Source: UBA1660 sp964462035 (lineage in GTDB: Bacteria > Myxococcota_A > Polyangia > Polyangiales > Houyiibacteriaceae). Taken from it: 64,000 nucleotides of DNA. How positions within the stretch are numbered: position 1 is the first letter of the stretch; the number at the start of each line of letters is the position of its first letter. The position numbers and the translations under genes were made by a program. The notes beneath the pieces are model-generated. The model did not search any database. It worked only from the letters and a program-made list of their open reading frames with translations, and was not told the DNA's origin. This document shows, one piece after another, positions 49,140 through 57,970 of the stretch. The stretch covers positions 1 to 64,000 of the forward strand of contig CAYXAP010000017.1 in assembly GCA_964462035.1 (NCBI GenBank), written 5' to 3'.

Positions 49140-51377
49140 TCAGAGCAATGCGTCGAAGCGGAAGATCAGCTTGAGCAGCGCGCGCCGCTCGAGCGCCTGG
49201 TCGGGGTCGCTCCGGGCGTCGCCGTAGGGGCGGCGCTCGCGGTAGACCAGGAAGAGGTCGCTGCCTGGGAGGTAGCGCCAGCGGAGACGCACCAGGGTGC
49301 CGGTGACCTCGGCGACGGCGTCGACCTGGAAGATGGCGTCGAGCTGGAGCGTGGTGGTCGGCGCGACCGTCAGCCTCGCGTTCGCGGTCCAGAGGAAGAA
49401 GGGATCGTAGCTCGGCAGCTCGATGTGGCTGAGCGCACCGCTGACCACGAACCGCACGTGGCGGGTGGCGGTTACGCCGAAGGAGGCGCTCGCGGTCTGC
49501 CGGACGCCCCCGAAGTAGGAGGACACCCCCTCGTAGTCGAGCGAGAAATAGGGGTTGCGTGCGTCCGAACGGCTGACCCCGAAGAAGGTGCGTAGCCCCC
49601 GATAGTTGCCGGGTAGGACGGTCCGACCGGCGAGGTCGAACTCGCGAAAGACCACGTCCTCGATGAAGTCGGCGCGCGCGTAGAGGTACCAGCCGGAGAC
49701 CCAGCCGAGGGCGAGCTCGGCGCCGCCGCGGCTGCCCTGGTTCTCGTCGAAGCTCGAGTCGAGGAGCTTGCTTCCCCGAAAGATCACGTCGACGTTCTCC
49801 AGACCCAGCACCTTCGTGCGCCGCTGGAGCGTCAGCACGCCGTCGAGCCGGAAGGTGTCGTTCCGGCGCACGAAGCCGACGGCCGGGTCGAACTCGGGAT
49901 CGACCCAGAGCGCCGTGACCGATGCCCGGGCGACCCGTCCTCGATAGCGCGCGCTCAGGTTCGCCGCGGCCCCGCGCGCGATGCCGGGCGGCGGATCGTC
50001 CGGATCGTCCGGCGGGTCCTCCGGTCCGAAGCTGCCCGACGCGAAGCCCGAGAGCTCGAGCTTCCCGTCCGCGGCGCGAACGAAGAAGTCGGCGCCCGCG
50101 GTGACGTCGTTGCGCTGGTCCCCCGGGGTCCGGACGGTCGCGATGGCGCCGATGTAGCTCGCCTCGCCGAGATCCAGCCGCAGCCGGCCCACGCCATAGT
50201 TGGTGATCGGGTCCTCGTCGGTGAGCACGTCGAGCACGCCGAAGGTCAGCCGGGAGCGCCCGCTCAGCGGCACGCGTCCGTACGCCTTGGCGCCGCCCCA
50301 GATCAGCACCTCGCGTCGGTCCTGGTCCAGGCCGATGCGGCGGGTGAAGAAGGGCTGGGCCTGGCCCTCGGCGCCGAAGGTGAAGACGTCGAGGCCGTTG
50401 AGGAAGAAGGGGCGCCGCTCCGGGAAGAAGAGCGGGAAGCGGTCCAGGTTCACCTGTGGGGTGTCGAGGTCCACCTGCGCGAAGTCGGTCAGCGCCGTGA
50501 GCTCGCCCCACACGTCCTCGGCCAGGCGCATGCGGGCGTCCATGCCCGCGCTGACCGTCCAGGGGGTCCCGCTCGGGAAGCGGGTGGGGTCGTCCTCGCG
50601 GAGGCCACCGAGCACGTAGGGCAGGAGGATCAGCGGCCGACCGGTCTCCACGTCGTCGAGGCCGAGCAGATCGCCGTAGTGCTGCGCCGAGAACGCGCCG
50701 AGCTGTACCGGCATCGCGGCCCAGTCGTAGGTGCCGCGAGCCGCGTTGTGGTCACGGGTGATGTTCAGGCCCACGACTCGCTCGCCCTCCACGTCGGCGA
50801 GACCGAGCGCGGTGAAGGGCAGACGAAGCTCCGCGATCCAGGCTCCCGGGACCTCCACGACGGCGCTCTCCCACACCGCGTCGACCTCTCGGCGGAACAC
50901 CCGCCCGTTGTCGATGGCGATGTAGTCGAGCTGGGCTCCAGCGGCGTTCACCGTGAACCCGACGGTGTTTCGATGGTCGTGGCGGACGTCGACCTTCACG
51001 GTCACCGCGTCGTCACTGAAGATCGCGAAGCTGTCTCGCGCGAGCTCGACCGCGCGGGCCTCTTCGCCCTCGGCCATCTCGAGCCGGATCCCCACGTAGA
51101 GGGCTTCGCGGTCGAAGAGGACCCGGAAGGCGGTTCGCACTGGCGGGGTCGCTCCCTGGACCGGCCGCCGCTCCACGAACTCGTCGGCCTCGTGCGCCTC
51201 CGCCCAGATGGGCTCGTCGAGGCGTCCGTCGATGGTGGGTTGCCGATCTCCGTCGATCCGGGTCGCGCGGAGGACGCGGCTGGGCTCCGAAGGCTGGGCC
51301 TCCGCCACCGTTCCGACCAGCCCCAGGAAGAGGAGCGCCATCGCCGCTTCGCGCAAGGCTGGGCCAGATAGCAGCAC
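49140..51377 (-). CDS. DUF5916-type outer-membrane protein with CBM9-like N-domain
   Basis: A 745-residue exported protein. The signal peptide (AMALLFLGLVGTVAEA) is followed by a carbohydrate-binding-like domain (IDGRLDEPIWAEAHEADEFV, about 40-210). A beta-barrel region of about 480 residues rich in alternating strands follows. RFPLFFPERRPFFLNGLDVFTFG is the hallmark stretch of DUF5916. The final residues KLIFRFDAL fit an outer-membrane beta-signal only loosely. Substrate unknown; often found in predatory or polysaccharide-degrading bacteria. Confidence 0.85.
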   Translation of the reverse strand: MLLSGPALREAAMALLFLGLVGTVAEAQPSEPSRVLRATRIDGDRQPTIDGRLDEPIWAEAHEADEFVERRPVQGATPPVRTAFRVLFDREALYVGIRLEMAEGEEARAVELARDSFAIFSDDAVTVKVDVRHDHRNTVGFTVNAAGAQLDYIAIDNGRVFRREVDAVWESAVVEVPGAWIAELRLPFTALGLADVEGERVVGLNITRDHNAARGTYDWAAMPVQLGAFSAQHYGDLLGLDDVETGRPLILLPYVLGGLREDDPTRFPSGTPWTVSAGMDARMRLAEDVWGELTALTDFAQVDLDTPQVNLDRFPLFFPERRPFFLNGLDVFTFGAEGQAQPFFTRRIGLDQDRREVLIWGGAKAYGRVPLSGRSRLTFGVLDVLTDEDPITNYGVGRLRLDLGEASYIGAIATVRTPGDQRNDVTAGADFFVRAADGKLELSGFASGSFGPEDPPDDPDDPPPGIARGAAANLSARYRGRVARASVTALWVDPEFDPAVGFVRRNDTFRLDGVLTLQRRTKVLGLENVDVIFRGSKLLDSSFDENQGSRGGAELALGWVSGWYLYARADFIEDVVFREFDLAGRTVLPGNYRGLRTFFGVSRSDARNPYFSLDYEGVSSYFGGVRQTASASFGVTATRHVRFVVSGALSHIELPSYDPFFLWTANARLTVAPTTTLQLDAIFQVDAVAEVTGTLVRLRWRYLPGSDLFLVYRERRPYGDARSDPDQALERRALLKLIFRFDALL

Positions 51378-51476
51378 CGGGCCCTTGACGGCACCCCGGA
51401 TCTCGGGTCATACCGCCCGACCCCGGCCCCGCTGTCGCGTGAACCGGGTGGATCGGCGCAATTTCGCCGGTCCGTT

Positions 51477-51504
51477 TTGACTTTCCCCGGGTCTGCGCTA
51501 AGCG
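51477..51504 (+). promoter_or_regulatory. Possible sigma-70-type promoter of rpsD
   Basis: TTGACT, 16 bases, then TAAGCG, about 50 bp ahead of the rpsD ATG. The -35 box is good and the -10 is weak. Confidence 0.35.
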
Positions 51505-51554
51505 GGCCCGGTTGTTTTCGGCGGCTCGGCCGCCACCACGGAGTCTGAAGAGAC

Positions 51555-52175
51555 ATGTCGCGCTACACCGGACCGCGAGTCAAGAAGATGCGAGCCCTCG
51601 GAGTCGATCTCCCCGGGCTCTCCCGTAAGACCATGTGGGATCGGGCTTATCCGCCCGGCGAGCATGGGCCGAAGAACGCCCGTCGTCGGCGCGAGTCGGA
51701 CTTCAAGAAGCAGCTGCAGGAGAAGCAGAAGCTCCGCTTGAACTACGGCCTGACCGAGCGGCAGTTCCGCCGTCTCTTCGTCGAGGCGAAGCGCGACAAG
51801 GCCCCGACGCCGGACAAGCTCATCGAGTTCCTCGAGCGCCGTCTGGACAACGTGGTCTTCCGCGCCGGCTTCGGTCGGACCATCCCGGCTGCCCGTCAGC
51901 TCGTTCGGCACCGTCACGTCCGCGTGAACGGCAAGCGCGTGGACATCCCGTCCTTCCGCGTCAGCGAGGGCGACGAGATCACCCTGCGCGACAAGAGCAA
52001 GGAGATCGCCATCGTGGTCGAGTCGCTGGAGAAGCCCGCGCTCAACCGCCCCGAGTGGCTCAAGTGGGACGAGGACAAGAAGATGGCGACCGTGGCCGAG
52101 CTGCCCGGTCCCGGCTCCGTGCCCTTCCCCGTCGAGATGAACCTGGTCATCGAGTACTACTCGAAGCGCCTCTGA
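51555..52175 (+). CDS. rpsD: 30S ribosomal protein S4
   Basis: A 206-residue primary 16S rRNA-binding protein: SRYTGPRVKKMRALGVDLPG at the start, then the S4 domain with VRHRHVRVNGKRVDIPSFRVSEGDEI. The N-terminal zinc Cys residues of some S4 proteins are absent (C-minus form). It stands alone between unrelated genes with its own promoter-like and terminator-like signals, not in the alpha operon with rpsM, rpsK, rpoA and rplQ. Confidence 0.97.
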   Translation: MSRYTGPRVKKMRALGVDLPGLSRKTMWDRAYPPGEHGPKNARRRRESDFKKQLQEKQKLRLNYGLTERQFRRLFVEAKRDKAPTPDKLIEFLERRLDNVVFRAGFGRTIPAARQLVRHRHVRVNGKRVDIPSFRVSEGDEITLRDKSKEIAIVVESLEKPALNRPEWLKWDEDKKMATVAELPGPGSVPFPVEMNLVIEYYSKRL

Positions 52176-52205
52176 TCTCGGGCCCGTCAGGGCTATCCTT
52201 CGAAG

Positions 52206-52236
52206 CGGCCGCGACGATTCGTCGTGGCCGTTTCTC
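52206..52236 (+). terminator. Probable intrinsic terminator after rpsD
   Basis: GGCCGCGACGA-TT-CGTCGTGGCC forms a stem (one G-T pair), followed by GTTTCTCGTT. It lies 30 bp past the rpsD stop and ends 10 bp before the next ATG. Confidence 0.6.
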
Positions 52237-52246
52237 GTTGTCAGCC

Positions 52247-52774
52247 ATGGACGCCACCGACGCACTGCTCACCACGCTCCCCGAGCACGCCGCGGACCTC
52301 GCGTACGATCTGGCGAAGGTCCTCCGTGAGACCCGGCTGGGCGTCGAGCAGCGCTGGGGCTGCGCCGTCACGGCTGCGCTCACGCTCCGCGATCGCACCC
52401 TGACCGATGCGTTCGGTGCGGACGCGGCCGCAGCCGGTGTGGCGACCGCCGTGCTCGAGGACGCGCACGCCGCGGCCGCGCTGATGGCGATGAACAACGT
52501 CTACTACCGCTTCGTGGACTCCGTCGGTGGGGACTACGAGAGTCTCCCGGCCGGCCTCCGAATGAAGCGTGTGGCCCGGCCCGCGAGCACCAAGGCGGAC
52601 TTCGAGCTCTTTGCGCTCGTGGCGAGCGCGCTCAACGGGTGCAAGGCCTGCATGCGCCACCACGAAGCCAAAGGGCGCGCTGCCGGCGTCGATGCGGCGC
52701 TCTTGCGCGACGGCGTTCGGATCGGGGCCGCCGTCCGGGGCGCGAGCGTGGCGCTCTTTGCAGCCGCTGGTTGA
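52247..52774 (+). CDS. AhpD-like alkylhydroperoxidase
   Basis: A 175-residue all-helical protein of AhpD length. Glu120, Cys132, Cys135 and His139 match the relay Glu118/Cys130/Cys133/His137 of M. tuberculosis AhpD, but its His132 is Ala134 here (GCKACMRHHE). It probably reduces peroxides or a peroxiredoxin through the CxxC pair. No ahpC is adjacent, unlike the actinobacterial operon. ATG 52247. Confidence 0.85.
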   Translation: MDATDALLTTLPEHAADLAYDLAKVLRETRLGVEQRWGCAVTAALTLRDRTLTDAFGADAAAAGVATAVLEDAHAAAALMAMNNVYYRFVDSVGGDYESLPAGLRMKRVARPASTKADFELFALVASALNGCKACMRHHEAKGRAAGVDAALLRDGVRIGAAVRGASVALFAAAG

Positions 52775-52804
52775 GGAGCCGTCCCGACTGATAGACTGGT
52801 CCGG

Positions 52805-53371
52805 TTGAAGTCGGTACTCGTCAAGGGAAGCGCCATCACCTCACGCGAGCGTTGGGTCCGCGAGCGCCACGGGCCCGCCGGCGAGGCCGAGGTCCGAGCC
52901 GCTCTCGACCCGAAACACCGCGCGATCCTGGAGGCGGGCGTGTTGCGCTCGGCCTGGGTCCCCTTCGAGCTCTTCATCGACCTCAACGTCACGATCGACC
53001 GGATCTTCGGCCAAGGCGACTACACGCTCTGCAAGGAGATCGCCTACTACGGCGCGAAGCTGAACCTCCCCACCCTCTACCGGATCTTCTTCCGGGTCGG
53101 CTCGCTGGCCTTCGTGCTCAAGCGCGCGGCTCGGATGTGGGACGTGCACTACAGTACCGGCCGGCTGAGCGTCACCAGTGGCAAGGGGTGGGCCCGGCTG
53201 ATGATCGAGGACTTCGCCCAGCCTCATCCGGCGCTGTGGCAGAGCGTCGCCGGCTGGGGCGAGGCCAGCGCGCACCTCAGTGGCGTGACCGACGCCACCG
53301 CGATCATCGAGCACGCGCCGGAGGGTGACGACCCGTCGCCGGCCGAGATCCTCATCCGCTGGAGCGAGTAG
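52805..53371 (+). CDS. Myxobacterial conserved protein (possibly TIGR02265/V4R-like)
   Basis: A 188-residue soluble protein. The pattern ILEAGVLRSAWVPFELFIDLN, LPTLYRIFFRVGSLAFVLKRAARMWDVHYSTGRLSV and a final beta-rich part ending AEILIRWSE resembles the helical/V4R-type proteins common in myxobacteria. The assignment is tentative. Start is TTG 52805. It follows ahpD by 30 bp. Confidence 0.6.
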   Translation: MKSVLVKGSAITSRERWVRERHGPAGEAEVRAALDPKHRAILEAGVLRSAWVPFELFIDLNVTIDRIFGQGDYTLCKEIAYYGAKLNLPTLYRIFFRVGSLAFVLKRAARMWDVHYSTGRLSVTSGKGWARLMIEDFAQPHPALWQSVAGWGEASAHLSGVTDATAIIEHAPEGDDPSPAEILIRWSE

Positions 53372-53377
53372 CTCGGC

Positions 53378-54211
53378 TCAGCCGCGGTCGGCGCGATAAC
53401 GAATGGGGAGCCGCACCCAGCGGGTCTCCCAAGGGGCCGGCGGCTGGGGGAGCGCTTGGCGGGACCGAGCGAACGTGAGGGCCGCTTCGTCGACGAGGTC
53501 GTGGCCGCTGCTCTGGTAGAGCCGAACGGCGACCACTCGGCCCGAGCGATCGATCTGGAAGGCCACCCAGGCGATCCCTTCCTGGCCGGTGCGGCGCAGG
53601 GCCAGGGTCGGCTGCGGCCGACCGAGCGCGCGCATGGCGGAGAGTCGCCATGTGCGCAGGGCGTTCGGATCGGGACGCGGCGGCTCCGGCTCCGTGCGAG
53701 TCGCTCCATCGACGGCGCCCTCACGGCCAGCGCCAGCGGTGCGGTCGACCGCGAGGCCACCCTCGGTGCTCGCGACGGTCTCCGCCGCCTCGGTCCCGGC
53801 GTGAGCGCTCTCGGCGAGCGACGCGTCGGTGGTCTCGGTAGCGACCGGCGCCTCTTCGGTGGGCGCGTCGGCCACGGGCTCCTCGACGGGCTCCGGCTCC
53901 TCGATGGGCTCCGGCTCCTCGACGGGCTCCGGCTCCTCGACGGGCTCCGGCTCCTCGACGGGCTCCGGCTCCTCGACGGGGACCGGCGCCGCCTCGACCT
54001 CGGGGGGCTCGGGCGCGAGGTCCATGTAGACCAGATCGTCTTCCGGGAGCACCGAAGCGAGCACCGGCAGGGACGGTGCGGCCGCCACCAGGCCTACGTG
54101 GCCGATGATGGACGCGGCGACGAAGAGCACGATCGGCCGCCCTTCACGGGGCGCCGTCGGCTTTTCGGCAGGGGGGCGCTCGATCGCCGGGTCTTCTCGG
54201 AGGAGAAGCAC
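53378..54211 (-). CDS. TonB-like energy transducer
   Basis: A 277-residue protein with one N-terminal transmembrane helix (IVLFVAASIIGHVGLVAAAPSLPVLA). The Pro/Glu linker consists of six near-identical EPVEEP units (about residues 77-112). The C-terminal TonB domain (LALRRTGQEGIAWVAFQIDRSGRVVAVRLYQSSGHDLVDEAALTFARS) follows. It would transmit proton-motive energy to outer-membrane receptors. Start is GTG 54211. It lies near a TonB-dependent receptor with an AT-rich Fur-like site just upstream. ExbB/ExbD are not in the window. Confidence 0.9.
   Translation of the reverse strand: MLLLREDPAIERPPAEKPTAPREGRPIVLFVAASIIGHVGLVAAAPSLPVLASVLPEDDLVYMDLAPEPPEVEAAPVPVEEPEPVEEPEPVEEPEPVEEPEPIEEPEPVEEPVADAPTEEAPVATETTDASLAESAHAGTEAAETVASTEGGLAVDRTAGAGREGAVDGATRTEPEPPRPDPNALRTWRLSAMRALGRPQPTLALRRTGQEGIAWVAFQIDRSGRVVAVRLYQSSGHDLVDEAALTFARSRQALPQPPAPWETRWVRLPIRYRADRG
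53880..53985. repeat. Tandem 18-bp repeat in the TonB linker
   Basis: About six copies of CTCGACGGGCTCCGGCTC (one with a T for C change) encode the EPVEEP linker. The near-identity suggests recent copy-number change. Confidence 0.85.
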
Positions 54212-54229
54212 CCGGAGAAGATGAAACGC

Positions 54230-54247
54230 GAATTCATTATCATCAAG
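54230..54247 (-). promoter_or_regulatory. Candidate Fur-type operator ahead of tonB
   Basis: GAATTCATTATCATCAAG reads on the minus strand as CTTGATGATAATGAATTC, resembling GATAATGAT hexamer arrays of Fur boxes. It is the most AT-rich stretch for several kb and lies 19-36 bp upstream of the tonB-like GTG. Confidence 0.5.
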
Positions 54248-54281
54248 CGAAAGATCGAGATGCCCCCAATTGGGGCGTCTT

Positions 54282-55484
54282 TCAGATCAGGTCGACGCCG
54301 CAGGGGAAGGTCGCTCGGAGGGTCACCCCCGGCGTGCTCAGCAGCTCGTCGCAGGCGTCACCCAGGAGCTCGATCGTGTCCGCGTCGGTCGCTTCCCAGC
54401 CGTTGGGGTCGTCGCAAGGGAGCTCGCGGCCGTTGAGGACCACGGTGCCCATACAGGCTTCCGAGACGTCCTCGAGCGCGCTCGAGAGCTCCAGGGTGCA
54501 GCTCACGGCGCCCCCCACGATCGAGGTCAGCGCGTCGCGCAGGCCCTCGTCGTCGCCCGCCACCCAGAACTCCGCGTCGGTCGCGGGCTCACCGAGACCG
54601 GCGTTCGCCACGTCCTGCAGGTGGGCGTCGGAGACGTCCGAGCCGACGCTGATGACGTAGGTGCGGATGCCGTTGTCGTAGGCGCGGGTCACCGCGGCGA
54701 TCGCCTCGTCCTGGCCGCGCTGGGGGTTCAGCTCCTCGCAGCGGTCCGGCTCCCCATCGGTGGCCAAGATGAAGATGGTCGGGTCGGTCGGTCGGTCGGG
54801 CATCCCGAGCCACCCGTCGAGGATCGAGTCGATCGCGTCCCCGGTGGGCGTTTCGTCGATGGGCTCGGCGTCCTCGTAGACCGCGCGGATCGCGTCGTAG
54901 TTGCCAATGGCAGCGGTGACCTCGCTCAGCATCGGGCACTCGCCGATGGGCGGCCCCGCTTCGTTGCCTTCTGCTTCGGCGGAGTAGAGCGCCAGACCGA
55001 AACGGACCTGGTCTTCGAGCGCTTGGATCAGGCCATCGTCGGGGTCGAGGAGCGAGTCGCGCAAGGCGTCCCATCGGTTCGAGCCTCCGAAGCTCGAGGT
55101 CATGCTGCCCGACTGGTCGACGACCAGGATCACCGTGGGGGTCACCCGTCGAGCCGAGACCTCGACGCTCGGGCAACCGCCGGGGCCGTCGAAGCGAGCC
55201 TGCGCGTCGGTGTTTCCACCCATGTCTGGCGCGTCCTCGCACAACCCGTCGGCGTTGCAGACCTCCGAGCTACCGCAGTCGCGATCGTCGGCGCAGTCGG
55301 CGGTGCAGGTGCCGCGGTCCGGATCGCAGTAGAGCCCACTCCGGCACAGACTGGTGTCGTCACAGCTCGCGCCGCAGCCGAAGATGGGCTCCTCGCGTTC
55401 GCACGGGGGCGTGGTGTCGTTGCAGTCGCACGCTGCGAGCAGGAGCACGCAGAGCAGCACACGGGGGAGAGTGGCCTGACTCAT
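54282..55484 (-). CDS. VWA-domain lipoprotein
   Basis: A 400-residue predicted lipoprotein (LLLAAC, Cys19). A Cys-rich EGF/TIL-like stretch (CDDTSLCRSGLYCDPDRGTC, CADDRDCGSSEVC) is followed by a von Willebrand A domain with the metal-site motif DQSGSM, a Thr in ETPTGD and Asp in ATDGEPD. It is probably surface exposed and adhesive. It lies between the tonB-like gene and the receptor gene, which is divergent. Confidence 0.88.
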   Translation of the reverse strand: MSQATLPRVLLCVLLLAACDCNDTTPPCEREEPIFGCGASCDDTSLCRSGLYCDPDRGTCTADCADDRDCGSSEVCNADGLCEDAPDMGGNTDAQARFDGPGGCPSVEVSARRVTPTVILVVDQSGSMTSSFGGSNRWDALRDSLLDPDDGLIQALEDQVRFGLALYSAEAEGNEAGPPIGECPMLSEVTAAIGNYDAIRAVYEDAEPIDETPTGDAIDSILDGWLGMPDRPTDPTIFILATDGEPDRCEELNPQRGQDEAIAAVTRAYDNGIRTYVISVGSDVSDAHLQDVANAGLGEPATDAEFWVAGDDEGLRDALTSIVGGAVSCTLELSSALEDVSEACMGTVVLNGRELPCDDPNGWEATDADTIELLGDACDELLSTPGVTLRATFPCGVDLI

Positions 55485-55596
55485 GGGGACCTCGGTCTGG
55501 CGTTGGGTGTGAGAAAAAGCATACCCCCTATCGAGGCGGGGTGGCCACCCACGATTGGTGGGGTCCGGTGGGAAGGTGTAGCGTCCGCGCCATTCG

Positions 55597-57882
55597 ATGC
55601 GTGCGCTCGCCTTCCTGATGTGCCTCTCGAGCGCCGGCGCCCTGGCCCAGGCGCCGCCGGATGTGCCGGCCTATGGGGCCAGCACCGGTGGGGAGCCTGA
55701 GTCGGAGTCTGGGGAGGAATCGGCGTCGGAGCTCGGGTCGGAGGAGGGGTCCGACGAGTATGGCGCGACGGCCAGCGTCGGCGCCGTTACGTCCGGGTCG
55801 GAGGATCGTTCCGAGACCGCCGTGACTCGCCGAGAGATGGACGAGCGGCAGTCGCGCTCGACTCCCGACGCGCTCCGCTGGGTCCCCGGCGTGGCGGTCC
55901 AGCAGACGGCGCACGCCCAGGCGAGCCCCTACGTCCGCGGGCTGACCGGTCAGCGCGTGGTCCACGTCTTCGACGGCGTTCGACTGAACAACGCCATCTA
56001 CCGTCAGGGCCCGAACCAGTACTTCTTCACCATCGACGAAGCCTCGGTGAGCCGGCTCGAAGTGCTCCATGGCTCGGCGTCGGTGGTCTACGGGTCGGAC
56101 GCGCTCGGGGGCGTGATCCATGCGGAGCCGGTACGGCCCTACCTCGGTCCAGTGGACGGGGTCGACGCTCGCCCGCGGCTCCGGCTGCGCTACGGGAGCG
56201 TGGACCGGGAGATCGGCGGTCGAGCACAGCTCCAACTGCGCTGGGATCGCGGCGCGCTCCAGGTCGGCGTGGGCTACCGCGACGTGGACCTCCTTCGAGG
56301 TGGCGGCGTGGTGCGCCATCGCCGCGAGGGGGACGGCCTGGGCCGCGGAGACGTCGCGCCTTGGGTGCCGCGCTTCACGGAGGAGGGCGACCGCCCCATC
56401 GGCGAATGGCGCACCCAGCTCGGGACGGGTTTCCGCGAGGCGAGCTTCGACGCGCGTGTCGATCAGGAGATCGCAGAGGACCTCCGAGCCTTCGCAGCGG
56501 TCTACGGCTACCGGCAGATGGACGCGCCACGGACCGACCAGTGTCCCGCGCCCGAGGCGCCGGTCGACGAGTGCCTCGTCATCGATCGCCAGTGGCGAAC
56601 GCTGGCGTACGGCGGTCTCCGCGGCAGTGCTGGACCGCTGCGTGAGCTGAGCCTGACGGCGTCGTATCAGCTCCACGACGAGCATCGCCGCCGGGAGCGT
56701 CCCCGAGCCGGCGTGCGCTTTCGCTGGGTCGACCAGGTCCACTCGCTCGGGGCGGCGTTCCGAGCGACGGCCGATCTGCGGCGCGAGCTGCCGAAGGTGG
56801 CGCTCCGCTTCGGCGCCGATGGCTACCGTGACGAGATCCGCTCTCGCGGAGATCAGGCCTTCACCGATCTCGACCCGGTGCGGGAGTTCGAGCTCTCGCG
56901 TGGCCAGTATCTGGATCACTCGATCCAGACGACGCTCGGGGCGTTCTCGGAGATCGAGGTACAGCCGCTCCGGTGGCTCCGCCTGCGCGCCGGTGGACGT
57001 GCCCAAGTGATCGGCGTCACCGCTCCGGGGGACGTCGAGTCCGGCACGAGCTCGGTCGATCGGACCTTCGGCGCCACGGTCGGTCGAGCGGGCATCGCGG
57101 TCCAGCCACGCCGGACCTACGGCTTCTTCCTGAACCTGGACCAGGGCTTTCGAGCGCCCAACCTCGACGATCTCACCGGGCGACAGCAGGTCGGGCCCGG
57201 CTTCCAGTTCGAGAACCCGGACCTGGAGCCCGAGCGCTCGCTGACCACCGAGCTCGGGACTCGCTTGCGCTTCGACTGGCTTCGCTTCGAGCTCTGGGTC
57301 TTCGCGACCCGAATCACCGACGGCATCCAGCGGGTCGTGCGCGAGATCGACGATTGCCCGCCGAGCACGCCCGACTGCCTCGGCTCTCGCGATCCGTTCC
57401 AGCTCATCAACGCGCCGGATGCGAGCGTGATCTTCGGCGGGGAGTCCGCCGCCACGCTGATGCTCCCGCAGCAGGTCACGCTCAGCGCGAACGTGAGCTA
57501 CGCGTGGGGCGAGGGGCCGAGCCTCGGCGATCGCTTCGCACCGGAGGGGCGGGTGCCGCTCTCGCGCGTGCCGCCGCTGCAAGGGGTCGTCGAGGGCCGC
57601 TGGCGCCATCGTGGCACCGGGCTCTGGGTCGGCGCGGGTCTCCGTTGGGCGGCCGCGCAGACCCGGCTGGCCGTCAGCGACGCGAGCGACCCGCGGATCC
57701 CCGACGGCGGAACCCCCGGCTACGCGCTCGTGGAGCTGCGCGCCGGTTGGCGCTGGAAGGACTGGCTGCACCTGGCGCTGGTCGCGCACAACCTCGGCGA
57801 CGCCGCCTACAAGGTGCACGGTTCGTCCATCGTCGGACCGGGGAGGGGCGTGCGGCTGACCCTCGAGCTCGGTCGGCGGTGA
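55597..57882 (+). CDS. TonB-dependent outer-membrane receptor
   Basis: A 761-residue receptor. The signal peptide ends at ALA. An acidic Glu/Ser-rich N-terminal segment with no clear TonB box leads to the plug (STPDALRWVPGVAVQQ, PYVRGLTGQRVVHVFDGVRLNNA, LEVLHGSASVVYGSDALGGVIH) and a 22-strand-sized barrel. The plug is typical of siderophore or heme receptors. The end (GVRLTLELGRR) lacks the usual final aromatic. The closest functional guess is iron or heme uptake, backed only by the nearby Fur-like site. Confidence 0.93.
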   Translation: MRALAFLMCLSSAGALAQAPPDVPAYGASTGGEPESESGEESASELGSEEGSDEYGATASVGAVTSGSEDRSETAVTRREMDERQSRSTPDALRWVPGVAVQQTAHAQASPYVRGLTGQRVVHVFDGVRLNNAIYRQGPNQYFFTIDEASVSRLEVLHGSASVVYGSDALGGVIHAEPVRPYLGPVDGVDARPRLRLRYGSVDREIGGRAQLQLRWDRGALQVGVGYRDVDLLRGGGVVRHRREGDGLGRGDVAPWVPRFTEEGDRPIGEWRTQLGTGFREASFDARVDQEIAEDLRAFAAVYGYRQMDAPRTDQCPAPEAPVDECLVIDRQWRTLAYGGLRGSAGPLRELSLTASYQLHDEHRRRERPRAGVRFRWVDQVHSLGAAFRATADLRRELPKVALRFGADGYRDEIRSRGDQAFTDLDPVREFELSRGQYLDHSIQTTLGAFSEIEVQPLRWLRLRAGGRAQVIGVTAPGDVESGTSSVDRTFGATVGRAGIAVQPRRTYGFFLNLDQGFRAPNLDDLTGRQQVGPGFQFENPDLEPERSLTTELGTRLRFDWLRFELWVFATRITDGIQRVVREIDDCPPSTPDCLGSRDPFQLINAPDASVIFGGESAATLMLPQQVTLSANVSYAWGEGPSLGDRFAPEGRVPLSRVPPLQGVVEGRWRHRGTGLWVGAGLRWAAAQTRLAVSDASDPRIPDGGTPGYALVELRAGWRWKDWLHLALVAHNLGDAAYKVHGSSIVGPGRGVRLTLELGRR

Positions 57883-57970
57883 GCGTGGGTCGTGAAAGCG
57901 AGTGCTCAGTCTGTTAGAGGAGGTCTTGACGAATCCCTGCCCGCCCCAGCGCGGCTGCCCTCGAGACTTC

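Noticed and set aside
49075..50511. Upstream extension of the PH-like membrane protein frame
   Set aside because: Mirror frame inside the DUF5916-type gene, with no domain.
53880..53985. CRISPR-like repeat
   Set aside because: Contiguous units with no spacers, inside a coding linker.
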